This document shows, piece after piece, positions 1 through 14,040 of a stretch of DNA of 64,000 nucleotides (position 1 is its first letter; every line of letters begins with the position of its first letter). The stretch spans positions 17,305,842 through 17,369,841 of the forward strand of contig NC_135549.1 in the NCBI RefSeq assembly GCF_964340395.1. Reading direction: 5' to 3'. The DNA is from Glandiceps talaboti (lineage: Eukaryota; Hemichordata; Enteropneusta; Spengelidae). The notes beneath the pieces were generated by a model. It did no database searches, was not told where the DNA came from, and saw only the letters and a program-made list of their open reading frames with translations. The position numbers were made by a program, and so were the translations under genes.

Positions 1-467
1 CCAGAGAAATGTTAGTTTCAAAACCTTTTGAATTAGGCAGTGATCGATTGTTTCCTGGGTTTACTTATTGAATTAGCTAAAAAGCTATGTTAGTTTCATT
101 ACTTTACACTTTGAAATCAACTACAGTGGTATGGGGGGGGGGGGGTTTAGGGGTATATTAGTTTCACAACTTTATACATTCCTCAAAAAGTTTATCACAC
201 ATTCCTGAAAAAGTTGATCTTCTTTAAAAAGGGCCACTGAAGTGCAAAAGTAGTCAAAATTCTATCCTCATTTACTGCAGATCTTAGTTCATTGAAATCA
301 AATGTGATATATTGGTTTCAGAACTTTACTCATTGAAATCAACAAAAAAGGTATGTTAGTGAAAAATCAGTTAACAAAAAGCTAAAAGCGACAATCCAAT
401 GCATGTTATATACACAAAACATATACTTTTGCATGACTGTCAATAACTCTGTGATTTCCTTCACCAG
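1..467 (+). other. intron sequence upstream of the first visible TPR exon
   Basis: No coding exon is visible here. The stretch ends in a splice acceptor (CACCAG before base 468), and the exon that follows begins two bases into a codon, so this is taken as intron of the TPR gene. It has several degenerate copies of a phrase around ATGTTAGTTTCA and ACTTTACTCATTGAAATCAA, and a run of 13 G at 133-145. Confidence 0.6.
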
Positions 468-1089
468 ATGAAGAACCTCTCAGTAAAGATGAGTTGGCTA
501 CTTTGGCTCGTTATGCAGGACAGTTTTTATCAGAATTATCCCAGTTTGATGCTGCTGGAGAATTGTTATTTATGGCATATAACTACATCAAAGAGGTATG
601 TACCTAAGTACAGTGGTAATGATAATGTGGAACGTGAAGGTAAATCTGTTCTCATTTTCTTTCACCACTTATATCATGTACTTTCTTTTCTGATGGATTA
701 AGTTCAATTTAATGTCAGTATTAATCCTTTCTCTCCGGGCTGGGATGGGGATGGGGAGGGTGGGGTGGGGGGTATTTGTGTGCACACAAACAACTACAAG
801 TTTAGCAAAACAGGATTAGAGAATTACGGTAACTGAATTGAATTTTCCACTGTGACAGAATTATGTGTGAATAAGATAATAATTCATGATTAATAACTAT
901 GGAAAACTTACAAAGACATTTTAGATTAGATTTCAGATTAGAATACTTTATCAACCAAAACTACTGTAAAACTGAGCAGGAATGTGTCTCAATTGGTGTT
1001 GTTAAACATCAAAAAACAACAAAGACAAAACATACATACATACATACATACATACATACATACATACATACATACATACATACATACAT

Positions 1090-1136
<47 letters not shown>

Positions 1137-1340
1137 TACATACATACATACATACATACATACATACAACAAAGACAAAACATACATACATACATACATA
1201 CATACATACATACATACATACATACATACATACATACATACAACAAAGACAAAACATACATACATACATACATACATACAACAAAGACAAAACATACATA
1301 CATACATACATACATACATACATACATACATACATACATG

Positions 1341-1399
<59 letters not shown>

Positions 1400-4300
1400 C
1401 AATTTAGTATGAAATTGTGATAAAACAGATTAACCATAAAAGATGTACAAATTGTGTTGAGTAATTACTATTGTTGTTATCATTTTATCTTTATCAGAAA
1501 CAACCCCTTGAAAGCAATGAAATGGTGTTGATGTTCAAGATAGAGGAAAGTCTTGCTGAATGGCATCTGTATCAACTAAAAACTAGAGAAGCAGAGAAAT
1601 TTTATAAGAAGGCCTTGGCAACTCTTACAGATATCCCAGAAGAAGAATGTATGGTAGACTATGGCAAACACATGGAAAGTCAAGGTAAGATGTATGATAG
1701 CGCCAAGGTATTAAGATACACATTGGAAAAATAACAGAACAAATTTCATTTTGTATCATGATCTGTCTTGATTTCATATCAGCTATCTTAGTTTGTTTCC
1801 TTTCCAAATCCTATATACTCCCCCCCCCCCCCCCTCTAACCCCTATCTGTCAGCACTCACCTAGAGTCGTCTGTCAATGATACATTTTGTATATTTTTGA
1901 ATAGGTCGTCTGTTAAATAGACTGGGTCATCTCAAAGTTCATGATGGCAAATTGAAGGAAGCACAAGAGTTCCTAGAGGAAGCCAAAGAGTGTATGAGGG
2001 CAGCTAGAAGTACAGCTGGACGGGCCACAGTCTACTACAATCTAGGGGTATATTGGTAAGAATAAATTATTGATTTCAGCTGCTAAATATGTCTTTTAAC
2101 CTCTCACGGTTTTATGTCCATAGACACATGTACTATTCTATTTATAGATAGGTGAATGACCTCTAGCGTGAAAAATGGTCAGCTCATGTATACTTATACA
2201 TGCTGATGTATTCTGGAGTATTGACAATCAAATGGTTAGAATGGCTTGCTATTAATTGAATCTGCAGGTTGCCAGTTCAAGCCTTACCATCACCACTACT
2301 GTTTGTTTCTGAATAGCTGTAGTCTGTTGACAAGATTTGAACCATTACTGAGCCCTAGTCAACCCAGCTGTATAATTGGGGACCTGATTGAACAGCTTTC
2401 ATCCTATGTGCCTCACTGTTGACTACAGGGATTGTATACTTCCCAGCAAGTTGAGGAAGTTAAAAAGGGATTGTTATGCCATTGTTGTTCAACAATGGCA
2501 GAAAGCACTATATGAAAATAGGACATTACATGTAATGTTATTCAGACTATGTACATATATGTAGCTAATGTCAATTTTTCAAAATGATATCCATTGTACT
2601 CAGTAGCTACAAAAATAGTACATTGTAGCATATAGATACAAGGTAACAATCCATTCCAGCATCTAAATTGTAACCATTGCATTGCAGGATCAGCTAGTTA
2701 TTAACAAAAACGATTCCTCTGTCTTGACTGTTTTTTAGGAACAAGAAACGTAATTATGAGAAGGCAGAAAAGTACTATCGTCAAGCACTGACCTTAAGAG
2801 AAAGTTGGTATGGAGCTTCTCATCCTCTCGTAGCGGAAGTGTTGGATGATTTAGCATGTCTACTGTCAAACCATAGGAATGAAAAAGGGTGAGAGAATTG
2901 AATGATTAGATTTCTGAATTTATAATATCTATTTCTGAAATATTGACTACAATATAATGTTTTCAATTTGAAGTGAAAGCCAGTAGTCTTTTCAGTGATC
3001 TTTTCACTTGTGTACAATTTCGGAGTTATTAAAATTGATGTATGAAAGAGTTGTGGTTAGATCCACAGATTACCATATTATCAGAAAGACAACAGATTTG
3101 TATATTGTGGCCACTAGGGGTGCTGTTCATAAACAGCTATTGGACCAAAAGTATTGTTGAGTACTGTATGTAGCCTTCTTCTCCTAGTGTTTCATGGCAA
3201 AGCTGGTTCTGTTCTTGACCAGTTAAAAGATTCTATGAACAATTATCAAATGGCGTAATATATAGATTTTCATGTCATTTTAATAGCCCTCACTTGTCCT
3301 CATATGGGGCACCCATCTTTCAAAAATGACCACAAGTTGGGTAACTGCCATATTGCAGTTTGACTGACTGTATTGTCATTGTCATTCATATTGACAGTTT
3401 AAACCGAGCTGAGGCCGAACCAATGTTCAGGAGAGCACTGCAGATAAGAGAAACAACCCTTGGAAAAAATCATTTGCTGGTAGCAACAACATTGTTTCAT
3501 TTAGGTAGGTAAATCACAGATATACACAAAGCTCAGATGAGTTTGCAATAATATTGCAGCTCAGTTGAGGAATTTGTAAGAAGTAGCTAGCTTTTTGTCC
3601 AATTCATTTCCCTACACCATGAATTTGCCATTATCTCAACTAAACACATCTTTCTTCATTATGAATACTGTGTGCTATAAAAGTTTTTCAATAATTAAAT
3701 ATTACCTTTTTTCAATCCAAAATAAATGATGTTCTGTTATATACAAGTGTAGTAGAACCAAAGATAAAAATCCTCAATACACATGTGATATTCTCAAAAG
3801 AGACCACATGAAGAGCAGTAGTGTGTACCATATACGTACATCAGAAAACACATCTTTGAAATTTTGGCATTGATGCAGAAGTTGATGTAGGAAATGATGT
3901 CATGGCAACTGTCAGTCAAATATTAGAATGTTGAACTTAAAGTATGGTTGACAGTAGTAAATAGTGTATTCACTATTGGTGTTAAATGTAGTACTAATAA
4001 GTAAAATGTTACTCTACTCGTATATACTTCTATGCTAATTCTGGTTGAAGCCTATTCAGTAACAGTAGGAGGGTGCTACCAACAATGCATCTAATCTTGC
4101 ATATAACTTTTATCATTGATGTGTTTAGGGAGGTTGTTAAAGGAAGATGGTAGCAGACAAAACAAGAAAGAAGCTGTGCAGTTATTGAAGAGATCCCTAG
4201 ACATGAGATCAACTCTACTTGGACCAAGTCATAGAATAACAAAGGCTGTCATGTTCAGTCTCAAAGAAGTGGAAAATCAGTTACGTAATTGTGAATATGA

Positions 4301-5294
4301 TTACGCACCAGTCAAGCAACCCGACAAACGAACAACCAAACTACCTTACAGCAGCATGAGTTGGCATGATCAAGAACTGGAAACACTGGAGAAGAGAACC
4401 AAGTCCAGAAATTCCGATCGTTCTTACTCTCCTACTAAGTCTTTCAGCAGTGGGTCATCCAGTCGAATGTCATATCGTGATGTTGATAGTGAAGTTGGCT
4501 CTTCTTCGTATAAATCTACGGGCTATCAGAATGCAGATAGGACATATGGTGCAAGTCAAATAACTCTGGACAGTGAAGATAATAGCATGGCAAATAGGAA
4601 TGGGTCTGCTACAAGTATTGCTGGTAAGAGCAGTTCGGGGGATTCACGGCCTTTAAGTGCCAAGGCACCTAGTGTTGCTAGTTCTTTGCATCACTCAGTC
4701 AGTATACGCTTCAAAGATGACTCCCAGAGTAAACGAGCAACAAGTGCTACAAGTAGAACATCAAGTGCCTTTAGTATTCCCAATGGAAGGAGTGGTATGT
4801 GGTCTAGTTATAGCCGTCCAGTGAGTGCCATGGATGATAACTCAGTACATCGACATAAATGTTATATTCCGGGAAAATTTACTCTAGATCCTACCAATGC
4901 AAAGGATGTTCATGGCCCACACAGTCCCATAAGGACTCTTCTAGGAGATCCGTTATGTCCAAGACCACGTAGTGCACTGGTTCATTCAGCAGCATGGTAC
5001 CATGTACCTGGCCGTTACTCAACTCCAGATAAACTGTATCCATCAAAACGAAGTCAAATCCGGCCATTTAAAAGAATACCTACAGGGGCCTATATTCAGA
5101 AACAGAGTAGGAGCAGGAAAAGTCAGCTGATTTCTCCCGATGTGAAGAAGTTAACTTCAACAGAGAATGAAACTCAAGATGTTATTAATGGTGGTGGTAT
5201 TATGAAAAGCAATACAACCGATAAGAGTACAGATAAACTTCTTGCTTCACCATCCAAAATCACTTTCAAAGATGACATAGAAGTGAAAGACTGA
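468..5294 (+). CDS. TPR-repeat protein, C-terminal part (nephrocystin-3/TTC41-like), six exons, 5' end outside window
   Basis: Exons read 468-595, 1498-1684, 1905-2055, 2739-2888, 3398-3504 and 4129-5294. All splice with GT-AG, phases agree throughout, and the frame stays open for 628 residues to a TGA at 5292. Roughly the first 290 visible residues are tandem tetratricopeptide repeats of the kinesin-light-chain/nephrocystin-3 type; the phrases YGASHPLVAEVLDDLA, LGKNHLLVATTLFHLG and LGPSHRITKA are diagnostic. The remaining 330 or so residues, all in the last exon, are Ser/Arg-rich and probably disordered. They hold one more ordered-looking block (SPIRTLLGDP, then SAAWYHVPGRYSTPDKLYP). TPR arrays bind protein partners; in nephrocystin-3 they act at the cilium. 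The N-terminal domains are off the left edge, so the family name is an inference. A kinesin light chain is unlikely because of the tail. Confidence 0.85.
1030..1400. repeat. CATA/CA compound microsatellite in TPR-gene intron
   Basis: Tracts of CATA are interrupted four times by the same phrase, ACAACAAAGACAAAA. A CA tract and then a short TA tract follow. The interruptions recur with the CATA tracts, so a unit of tract plus spacer has been duplicated, not just the tetranucleotide. Open frames through it are artefacts. Confidence 0.95.
2225..2520 (+). mobile_element. tRNA-derived SINE-like insertion in TPR-gene intron
   Basis: The head has a tRNA-like A-box region (TGGTTAGAATGGCTTGC) and a B-box-like phrase (GGTTGCCAGTTCAAGCC) about 35 bases later. 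An unrelated body follows (CAACCCAGCTGTATAATTGGGG) and a tail ending GCACTATATGAAAATA. This order of tRNA head, body and short A-rich tail is typical of invertebrate SINEs. Target-site duplications were not resolved, so the ends are approximate. Confidence 0.5.
3108..3126 (+). promoter_or_regulatory. possible weak CTCF-type site
   Basis: GTGGCCACTAGGGGTGCTG resembles the CTCF core CCASYAGRKGGCRSY, with two mismatches in the GGC part. It is weaker than the two sites in the RPL29 intron and lies in an intron of the TPR gene. Confidence 0.25.
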
Positions 5295-5506
5295 ATTTTG
5301 AGGATTTTAAAATATGGGAAATGAGTATAATGTAAATGCCAACACATAAAAAGTAGTGTAATAATGTAAACCTGTATGTGTACGCATGATACTTCATATA
5401 TAGGTTTCTATGGGGAACTGATTCAATATGGCTATAGTTCTTGTACATACATGTAATATTTGATACAGCGTTTAGAAAAGTATAAATTATGAAGCAATTG
5501 AAGTGT

Positions 5507-5664
5507 ATGTGTGTGTGTGTGTGTGTGCATGCCTGTCTGTCTGTCTGTATGTATGTATGTATGTATGTATGTATGTATGTATGTATGTATGTATGTATGT
5601 ATGTATGTATGTATGCATGAATGTATGAATGTACCTATTTGCATGTGCATGCACATGTGTGTGT

Positions 5665-5737
<73 letters not shown>

Positions 5738-5738
5738 T
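5507..5738. repeat. TG/TATG compound microsatellite
   Basis: TG, then TGTC, then a long TATG tract, then about 75 bases of nearly pure TG. It lies about 210 bases after the TPR stop codon, so it is probably transcribed in the 3'UTR. Confidence 0.95.
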
Positions 5739-6406
5739 TTGCAAGTGTATGGATGAATATTCCAGTACACTATATGTATGTGCATATTTGTATGTAGTTC
5801 AAGTTGTGTGTTATTGTAGATGCAGCATTCAGGTAGTAAGTAAACATATAGACTCTCCTGAATTACTACAGATTTAGTCAAATATCCAATGAAATAGAAA
5901 CTAAAAGTCATACAAAATATCGATATTCTGTAAATATTTTTAGTGAACAAGTCTCTGCATTGTATTTTTTAAAAGTTTTCTAGTGAACATTTCACTGTAC
6001 TTACTAAAAACCAGACGTGTATTTGAATCATGTAACAATAGACAGTACCTTTTTGTAAAGAAAATCATTTTATTTTTAAAAGTATTTAGCATGTTATTTG
6101 TATATACTGTTATGAATTGTATGCCAGATTTATCATCCAATGAAATATTATATTATGTAAAATGTTATTTGTATATTTGATTGAGTGCCAACTTTCTAGA
6201 CAGAAGTGTTCATATTTTACTCTAGGAATTTTTTATGTCTTTTGTTTCATATTTCTATGTTGACCCTGAAGTAAATGTGCTTTTACTTCTGTACCAGACG
6301 TACGGTAGTTTTTGTGTTGTAGGAATCTTCTGCTCTACTGTCAATGTTTTCATCAGTTTATCAATGTTTGTTTAAACACTGTGGTATGGTATGATACATG
6401 TCAAAT

Positions 6407-6640
6407 AGTGTCAAATGTTGTTGGGTTGTGGGGTTTTTTTTTTTGTTTTTTTTTTTGGGGGGGGGGACTCTTGACCGGAGCCAAAGACTTAAGACAACAG
6501 GTTAATTTATGGAAAAAAATTATGCAGAGGTTTGTCTTCTTAGTGTCAAATGTTTGTTTTGGGGAAACTCTTGACAAAAGCCAAAAACTTAGATAACAGG
6601 TTAATTTATGCAACAATTATGCAGAGGTTTGTCTTTTTAG
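6407..6640. repeat. two-copy tandem duplication, about 100-135 bp unit
   Basis: Both units begin TAGTGTCAAATGTT, run through ACTCTTGAC...AGCCAAA.ACTTA and ACAGGTTAATTTATG, and end ATTATGCAGAGGTTTGTCTT. The first copy is longer because of T and G homopolymers near 6432-6468. Confidence 0.85.
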
Positions 6641-7242
6641 CTATATATCTAGTTAAATACAAAAAAAAAGATGTATTTGCTGTACTTTTAAATATCTCAA
6701 GAACATTATTCTTTCTTCACTGAGTCTGTACACTACAATTCATAGATTACTCAAGAAGTAAGAAGGCTGTGTGGAATATATTTTTTACACATTTCTGCTG
6801 CAACTTATTAGTAATACCAGGTACTATCACAACGCATAAATTTACAACAAAATCTGAAACTCTTTCTGGACCTCATATGTATTTGAACATGTGTGGCCCT
6901 CTTTTTCATGTATCACTTATACTATGGTAGGGATGAGGTGGAGGGAGGGTGGGGGAGGGGGATGATTTGGACTCAGGATATTATATTCAGACTATCTGTA
7001 CAGTCACACATGATTGTTGTTTTACTGGCTTTCTTTGATATCACTGACATAAAAGTACCATTCTTGATTTGCCAAAAATGACACTTTTTTTTGTGTATAA
7101 ACATAGTTTTATAAGACCAAGATGACAATCTTTATTCTGCATTTATATGTAGATATTAAAAATCATTTACATGGTTAAAAGATCTTCAAATTTCTTTACA
7201 AGGGCAAGACTGCATGTATACAGTATTTGAAGCTATTGACTG

Positions 7243-7248
7243 AATAAA
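7243..7248 (+). terminator. candidate poly(A) signal of the TPR gene
   Basis: AATAAA followed within 35 bases by a T/G-rich element (GTTTGTTATTTCTTGTTG). It is the first canonical hexamer with such a context after the stop codon. Confidence 0.45.
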
Positions 7249-7250
7249 TG

Positions 7251-8430
7251 GAGTACTTGTTAATTATACATGAGTCTGCAGTTTGTTATTTCTTGTTGAG
7301 TCCACTATTCACAGCAAAGTCTTAATTCATAATAAAAGGTGACTTGGCCTATACCTACCTATATCACACTTTTACCCCATCTGAAGTTTATTTTAAGGTT
7401 GCCTTTGAAAAATAATGCATTAGCCCTATGAACTTTATTTGCATTTATAGTTTATTCTCAGTAAATTACTGGGGGGGGGGGGGGGGGACCATGGAATATC
7501 AAGCACTGTGACCATCCTCCTATTTTATTAAACCCATTTTCTAAATACTACTAGCCCTCCCTGAATTTCCTTCCTGTTAAAGCTGCACTAGCTGCAACTG
7601 GAATGTTTTTTTTTACAAAAATGTTTTGTAAGGTACAAATAACTTACTCGTAATATCAAACACCACATGAACAGAATTGCATCCCCTATGGGTAAACATA
7701 TTTTTTGTAGCTGTATAAACAATCAATCAAAGCAAATTGATTTTGGGGTCCACACCCAGAAACTGCGCCCTCAACGGTGATTACTATTTCAACCTGTTTA
7801 TTTACCTCTTATTGAGAATATTGACTAATGATTACCATGTGCAATGTCTAATATTGATATTTTAGCAATTTTCAGTGAATATGTTGTGCTTGTGTGATCG
7901 AAATATGATGCTCAGGATAATTGTGGTGACAGATTCCTAACCTTTAGGCTTTTTCTTGCCACTAGCACTATGATATACTAGTAATATGGGCTACTGATCA
8001 AAATATTACCTACAGAACTCAAGGTACACATGATCATGTACTTTTTTTGCTGTCGAATAGTTGTACTTTTCATTACATATCAACAAAATATCTCCACTTC
8101 AACATTTGTGTTTGCAGAACGTAAAATGCAAGCTACGACTTAACGAGACTCCACTCCAGAGGATCAAAATATTGACATCATTAATATACTTTTACATTCA
8201 AAAAATTCCAGCTACATATGCCAAACATTCCGCATATTCCAGTAGCAATATATCCAGGACAAGAAAGTGTAGCTTTTAGCGCGGTTATAGCGCTCGAGGC
8301 ATGCGCTCGAGGCGAGGAACTGAGTGAGGAATGATTCGAAATATGTATAAGCGCGATCCGGCGAGCTCTCGAGATCTCGTGAACTAGTTCTTTTTGCGCT
8401 TTTCAACATTTTGAATAGAAAGCGACAATC
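7251..8430. other. intergenic region before alpha-tubulin
   Basis: No gene recognised. It contains a run of 17 G at 7471-7487. The phrase AACTGCGCCCTCAACGGTG near 7762 has a near copy (CAACTGCGCCATCAACGG) just upstream of RPL29 near 12849. The right part, 8280-8345, is locally GC-rich with a repeated GCGCTCGAGGC motif. Confidence 0.6.
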
Positions 8431-8436
8431 AATGTG

Positions 8437-8441
8437 ATTGG
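8437..8441 (-). promoter_or_regulatory. inverted CCAAT box of the alpha-tubulin promoter
   Basis: ATTGG (CCAAT on the other strand) lies 96 bases upstream of the TATA box, a usual NF-Y position. Confidence 0.5.
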
Positions 8442-8471
8442 TCTAAAGTGTAGCAATCTGGTAATGCAGCC

Positions 8472-8479
8472 TGACGTCA
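8472..8479. promoter_or_regulatory. CRE/ATF palindrome, alpha-tubulin promoter
   Basis: TGACGTCA is a perfect full cAMP-response element, 58 bases upstream of the TATA box and 17 bases before the first X-box. Known binders of this sequence are CREB/ATF-family bZIP factors. Confidence 0.65.
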
Positions 8480-8495
8480 GAAATTAAACAATAGT

Positions 8496-8508
8496 ATTGC
8501 CAAGCAAC
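8496..8508 (+). promoter_or_regulatory. RFX X-box 1, alpha-tubulin promoter
   Basis: ATTGCC-A-AGCAAC fits the X-box consensus RYYNYY-N(1-3)-RRNRAC exactly, with a 1-base spacer. RFX factors use such boxes to switch on ciliary genes. Confidence 0.65.
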
Positions 8509-8514
8509 AGATGC

Positions 8515-8529
8515 GTTGCTGGTGGCAAC
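8515..8529 (+). promoter_or_regulatory. RFX X-box 2, alpha-tubulin promoter
   Basis: GTTGCT-GGT-GGCAAC fits the X-box consensus with a 3-base spacer. It lies six bases after X-box 1 and seven bases before the TATA box. The inner bases are an inverted repeat (GTTGC/GCAAC). Confidence 0.7.
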
Positions 8530-8536
8530 GAAGCTG

Positions 8537-8544
8537 TATAAATA
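8537..8544 (+). promoter_or_regulatory. TATA box of alpha-tubulin gene
   Basis: TATAAATA lies about 135 bases upstream of the start codon. Transcription would start near 8567-8572 and leave a 5'UTR of roughly 105 bases in exon 1. Confidence 0.75.
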
Positions 8545-8675
8545 CAAGCAACTGCTTACCAACCGTCATATTTGCTGTTCCAAAGATCCGTTGCGCATCT
8601 TGTGTTAGCAGTCTCCACAACAATATCTTTTTTTCCTCTAGTTACCCGTGAATCTTCACAGAAACTTCTATAAAA

Positions 8676-11948
<3,273 letters not shown>

Positions 11949-12012
11949 AAATGAAAATATCCCACCACAAGCATGTTAACTTGACTTTGTCATGATGTAA
12001 ATTGAAGCAAGA

Positions 12013-12018
12013 AATAAA
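12013..12018 (+). terminator. poly(A) signal of alpha-tubulin gene
   Basis: AATAAA 65 bases after the stop codon, followed by a TGT-rich stretch (TGTATTGTGTCTGTTTATCTTTG). Confidence 0.8.
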
Positions 12019-12900
12019 TAATTTGAAGGCCTGTTATAAACTGAGAGATGTATTGTGTCTGTTTATCTTTGTACAGTTATTGTATGTGCAGTGATGATAT
12101 AGTTTCCTGCTGAAATCCTGTTGTGTGTGTGTGTAATTTGGAGCACTGTATGAATGCAAATATTGTGAGAACAGCAAATAACATCTAAGCCCCTTATAGT
12201 AGACGCAAAATTATATGAGAAAGCACTTCATTGCACATATTCTAACAGCCCAGCAACCAACCCTGGATGCCCTCATCTACATGTATTGTGAATAAATTAT
12301 AGGGAGAAGACTATCTCCTGTCTTTAAAAGAATGTCAATAGAAAAGGTGAAACTGCAAGATTTTTGCTGGAATCAATTGCATTGTGAAGAGATCTTACTG
12401 TATAAATGCATGAATTAGTAGTGTGGTCATACATACATTTTGTAAGGGTTTCTGTGAAAGTAATCTGATCAAATGGGAGATTGGATGGTAGTTGCAACGA
12501 ATACCAGTTTCTATCACAACTGTCTGCCATCAGTTCAGTTCAGTGTGTGTGTGTCCAGCCATTGTCTGTCGGCTCTGGAAGTTCAAATAATTCAACTTCA
12601 ATAATCCAATAGTTAAAAGTTAAGAAAGTCAAACAAGGACTACAGAGTAGTGGAAACAGATGGAAAATTATGAGTTGATAGCTGCAATTAGCTAGCAAAA
12701 TTGTCTACAGATTTTTTTCCATACCTCGGTCAAACTAAAAAAAAATACAGAAGTGTGGATGGAGTATCGATAGTGGAAGAAACAAAACTCTCTGAAATGA
12801 CTTGAGGACAATATATAGTTAAAAAGTTCTTGTTTGCAAGTGTTGTACAACTGCGCCATCAACGGTTTAATTTTCATGTTTTGGATAGTGCGCCCTCAAT
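12019..12900. other. intergenic region between alpha-tubulin and RPL29
   Basis: No gene recognised. Close to RPL29 it holds the phrases CAACTGCGCCATCAACGG and GTGCGCCCTCAATGC, variants of one short motif, 20-60 bases before the proposed RPL29 transcription start. Confidence 0.6.
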
Positions 12901-12904
12901 GCAT

Positions 12905-12936
12905 CCTTTCGGATCCGCCATTTTGTGACATCTCAG
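12905..12936 (+). promoter_or_regulatory. RPL29: probable untranslated first exon and TOP start of RPL29
   Basis: CCTTTC (a 5'-terminal oligopyrimidine start, usual for ribosomal-protein mRNAs) is followed by CCGCCATTTTG (a YY1-like element common just inside ribosomal-protein genes) and then a donor, CTCAG/GTATGT. No TATA box precedes it. It would splice to an acceptor at 15079 and give a short 5'UTR. The sequence fits well, but this is inference without transcript data. Confidence 0.55.
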
Positions 12937-13367
12937 GTATGTCTTCGGTGTCGAGCACTATCAACTAATAATCTGACGTTTAGTGAACCCATCCATCCAA
13001 AATACTCGTTCTAACAGATGAATCAATAAAACATCGATGTTCTTGTGAAATATTTTAAAGATTTGTTGTTTACTAAGACAAATACAATGCCGTCAATGAC
13101 GGGCAACGTACATGGACTAGTGTGTTTATGTCACGAATAGGGAAGAGGTCAACATGTAATTCAGCGAAAAGTTGTGATGATTACTTTTTGCAATTACAAG
13201 AACATGACAGAAACATGGGAAACCATTTACATAAAGTACGAATCGTTGAAATTAATGTTATTCAGCTGTATGACTTATTGTAAGTTGAAGATATAAAGTC
13301 ACAGAGCTTCGACATCATTATTTTCAGGTCAACGTGCAGCTAGCTGATAACTCGCATAAAAAAATAT

Positions 13368-13440
13368 TAGTCCTGCTTGCAGACGGTGTACGCGTTTCGC
13401 TCATGGCAGGGACGACTTACTCCGTATGTAAGCAGGACTA
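13368..13440. mobile_element. hairpin element, TAG...CTA ends (degenerate copy)
   Basis: The 19-base ends (TAGTCCTGCTTGCAGACGG and the complement of CCGTATGTAAGCAGGACTA) match at 17 positions around a 35-base loop. The flanking 9-mers agree at only 6 of 9 positions, so if this is an insertion it is old. It lies in the proposed first intron of RPL29. Confidence 0.45.
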
Positions 13441-13553
13441 CAAAATGATGAGCATACAAAACTGATGATTTGTAAAGCCATACAGTCTATGTTTCTTAAA
13501 GAACCCCCATCCGCTCTAAAACAATTATTTATCTTCATTTATATACCTTAAAC

Positions 13554-13585
13554 CATGGAAGTAGAACCATGGTTCTACTTCCATG
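13554..13585. mobile_element. 32-bp perfect palindrome flanked by 7-bp direct repeats
   Basis: The half-site CATGGAAGTAGAACCA is followed by its exact complement. CTTAAAC stands directly on both sides (13547-13553 and 13586-13592), as a target-site duplication would. A relative lies at 14006. Confidence 0.6.
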
Positions 13586-13647
13586 CTTAAACTCACTCTC
13601 AGGGAGCCTGAACGAACAAAAAACACCCCCACGTACACGAGATATTG

Positions 13648-13679
13648 CATGGATGTATTACTAGAATAATACATCCATG
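13648..13679. repeat. hairpin, 12-bp perfect arms
   Basis: CATGGATGTATT and its exact complement are separated by an 8-base loop. No clear flanking duplication. It stands between the two CATGGAA palindromes and may be a diverged member. Confidence 0.5.
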
Positions 13680-14005
13680 GTATTTTAGTAATCATAAAAT
13701 ATAAGGACATGGTTTTTGAATTCACAAGTCGTTGCTTCCAAAAGGCATATGCAGACAAACATTTATCACCCTTTTTCCTCTAATGCACCATGACAGTAAA
13801 ATTTCACAACTATAAAATTACGTGCATTCCCTTGCCATGTATAGTACACTATATATTGTCAGTACAGTACAAATATGTTTGCCAGACACATTAAATTTAA
13901 CAAGAAATTGTTCCATATACTGCCAGTGCCACTGTACTTCCATATAATTATTATTGAGACCTGCATACTGGTCTCAAATAACATAGACGATTACATGTGA
14001 CAGAA

Positions 14006-14040
14006 CATGGAACTATAACCCATGGGGTTCTACTTCCATG
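14006..14040. mobile_element. 35-bp near-palindrome flanked by 7-bp direct repeats
   Basis: It starts CATGGAAC and ends TTCTACTTCCATG, so the outer bases and the GTAGAACC interior resemble the palindrome at 13554. GACAGAA flanks it on both sides (13999-14005 and 14041-14047). Confidence 0.55.

Larger units (their letters stand above)
5295..7250 (+). other. 3'UTR and 3' flank of the TPR gene
   Basis: No further exon is seen. The first good poly(A) signal with GT-rich downstream sequence is AATAAA at 7243-7248, which would make a 3'UTR of about 1.95 kb; earlier use of non-canonical signals cannot be excluded. The stretch holds the TATG/TG microsatellite at 5507-5738 and a local tandem duplication at 6407-6640. 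Confidence 0.5.

Noticed and set aside
989-1437. Several overlapping open frames of His-Thr-Tyr-Ile or Cys-Met-Tyr-Val repeats
   Set aside because: They are translations of the CATA/CA microsatellite; the same occurs at 5432-5950, 27066-27791 and 47781-48307.
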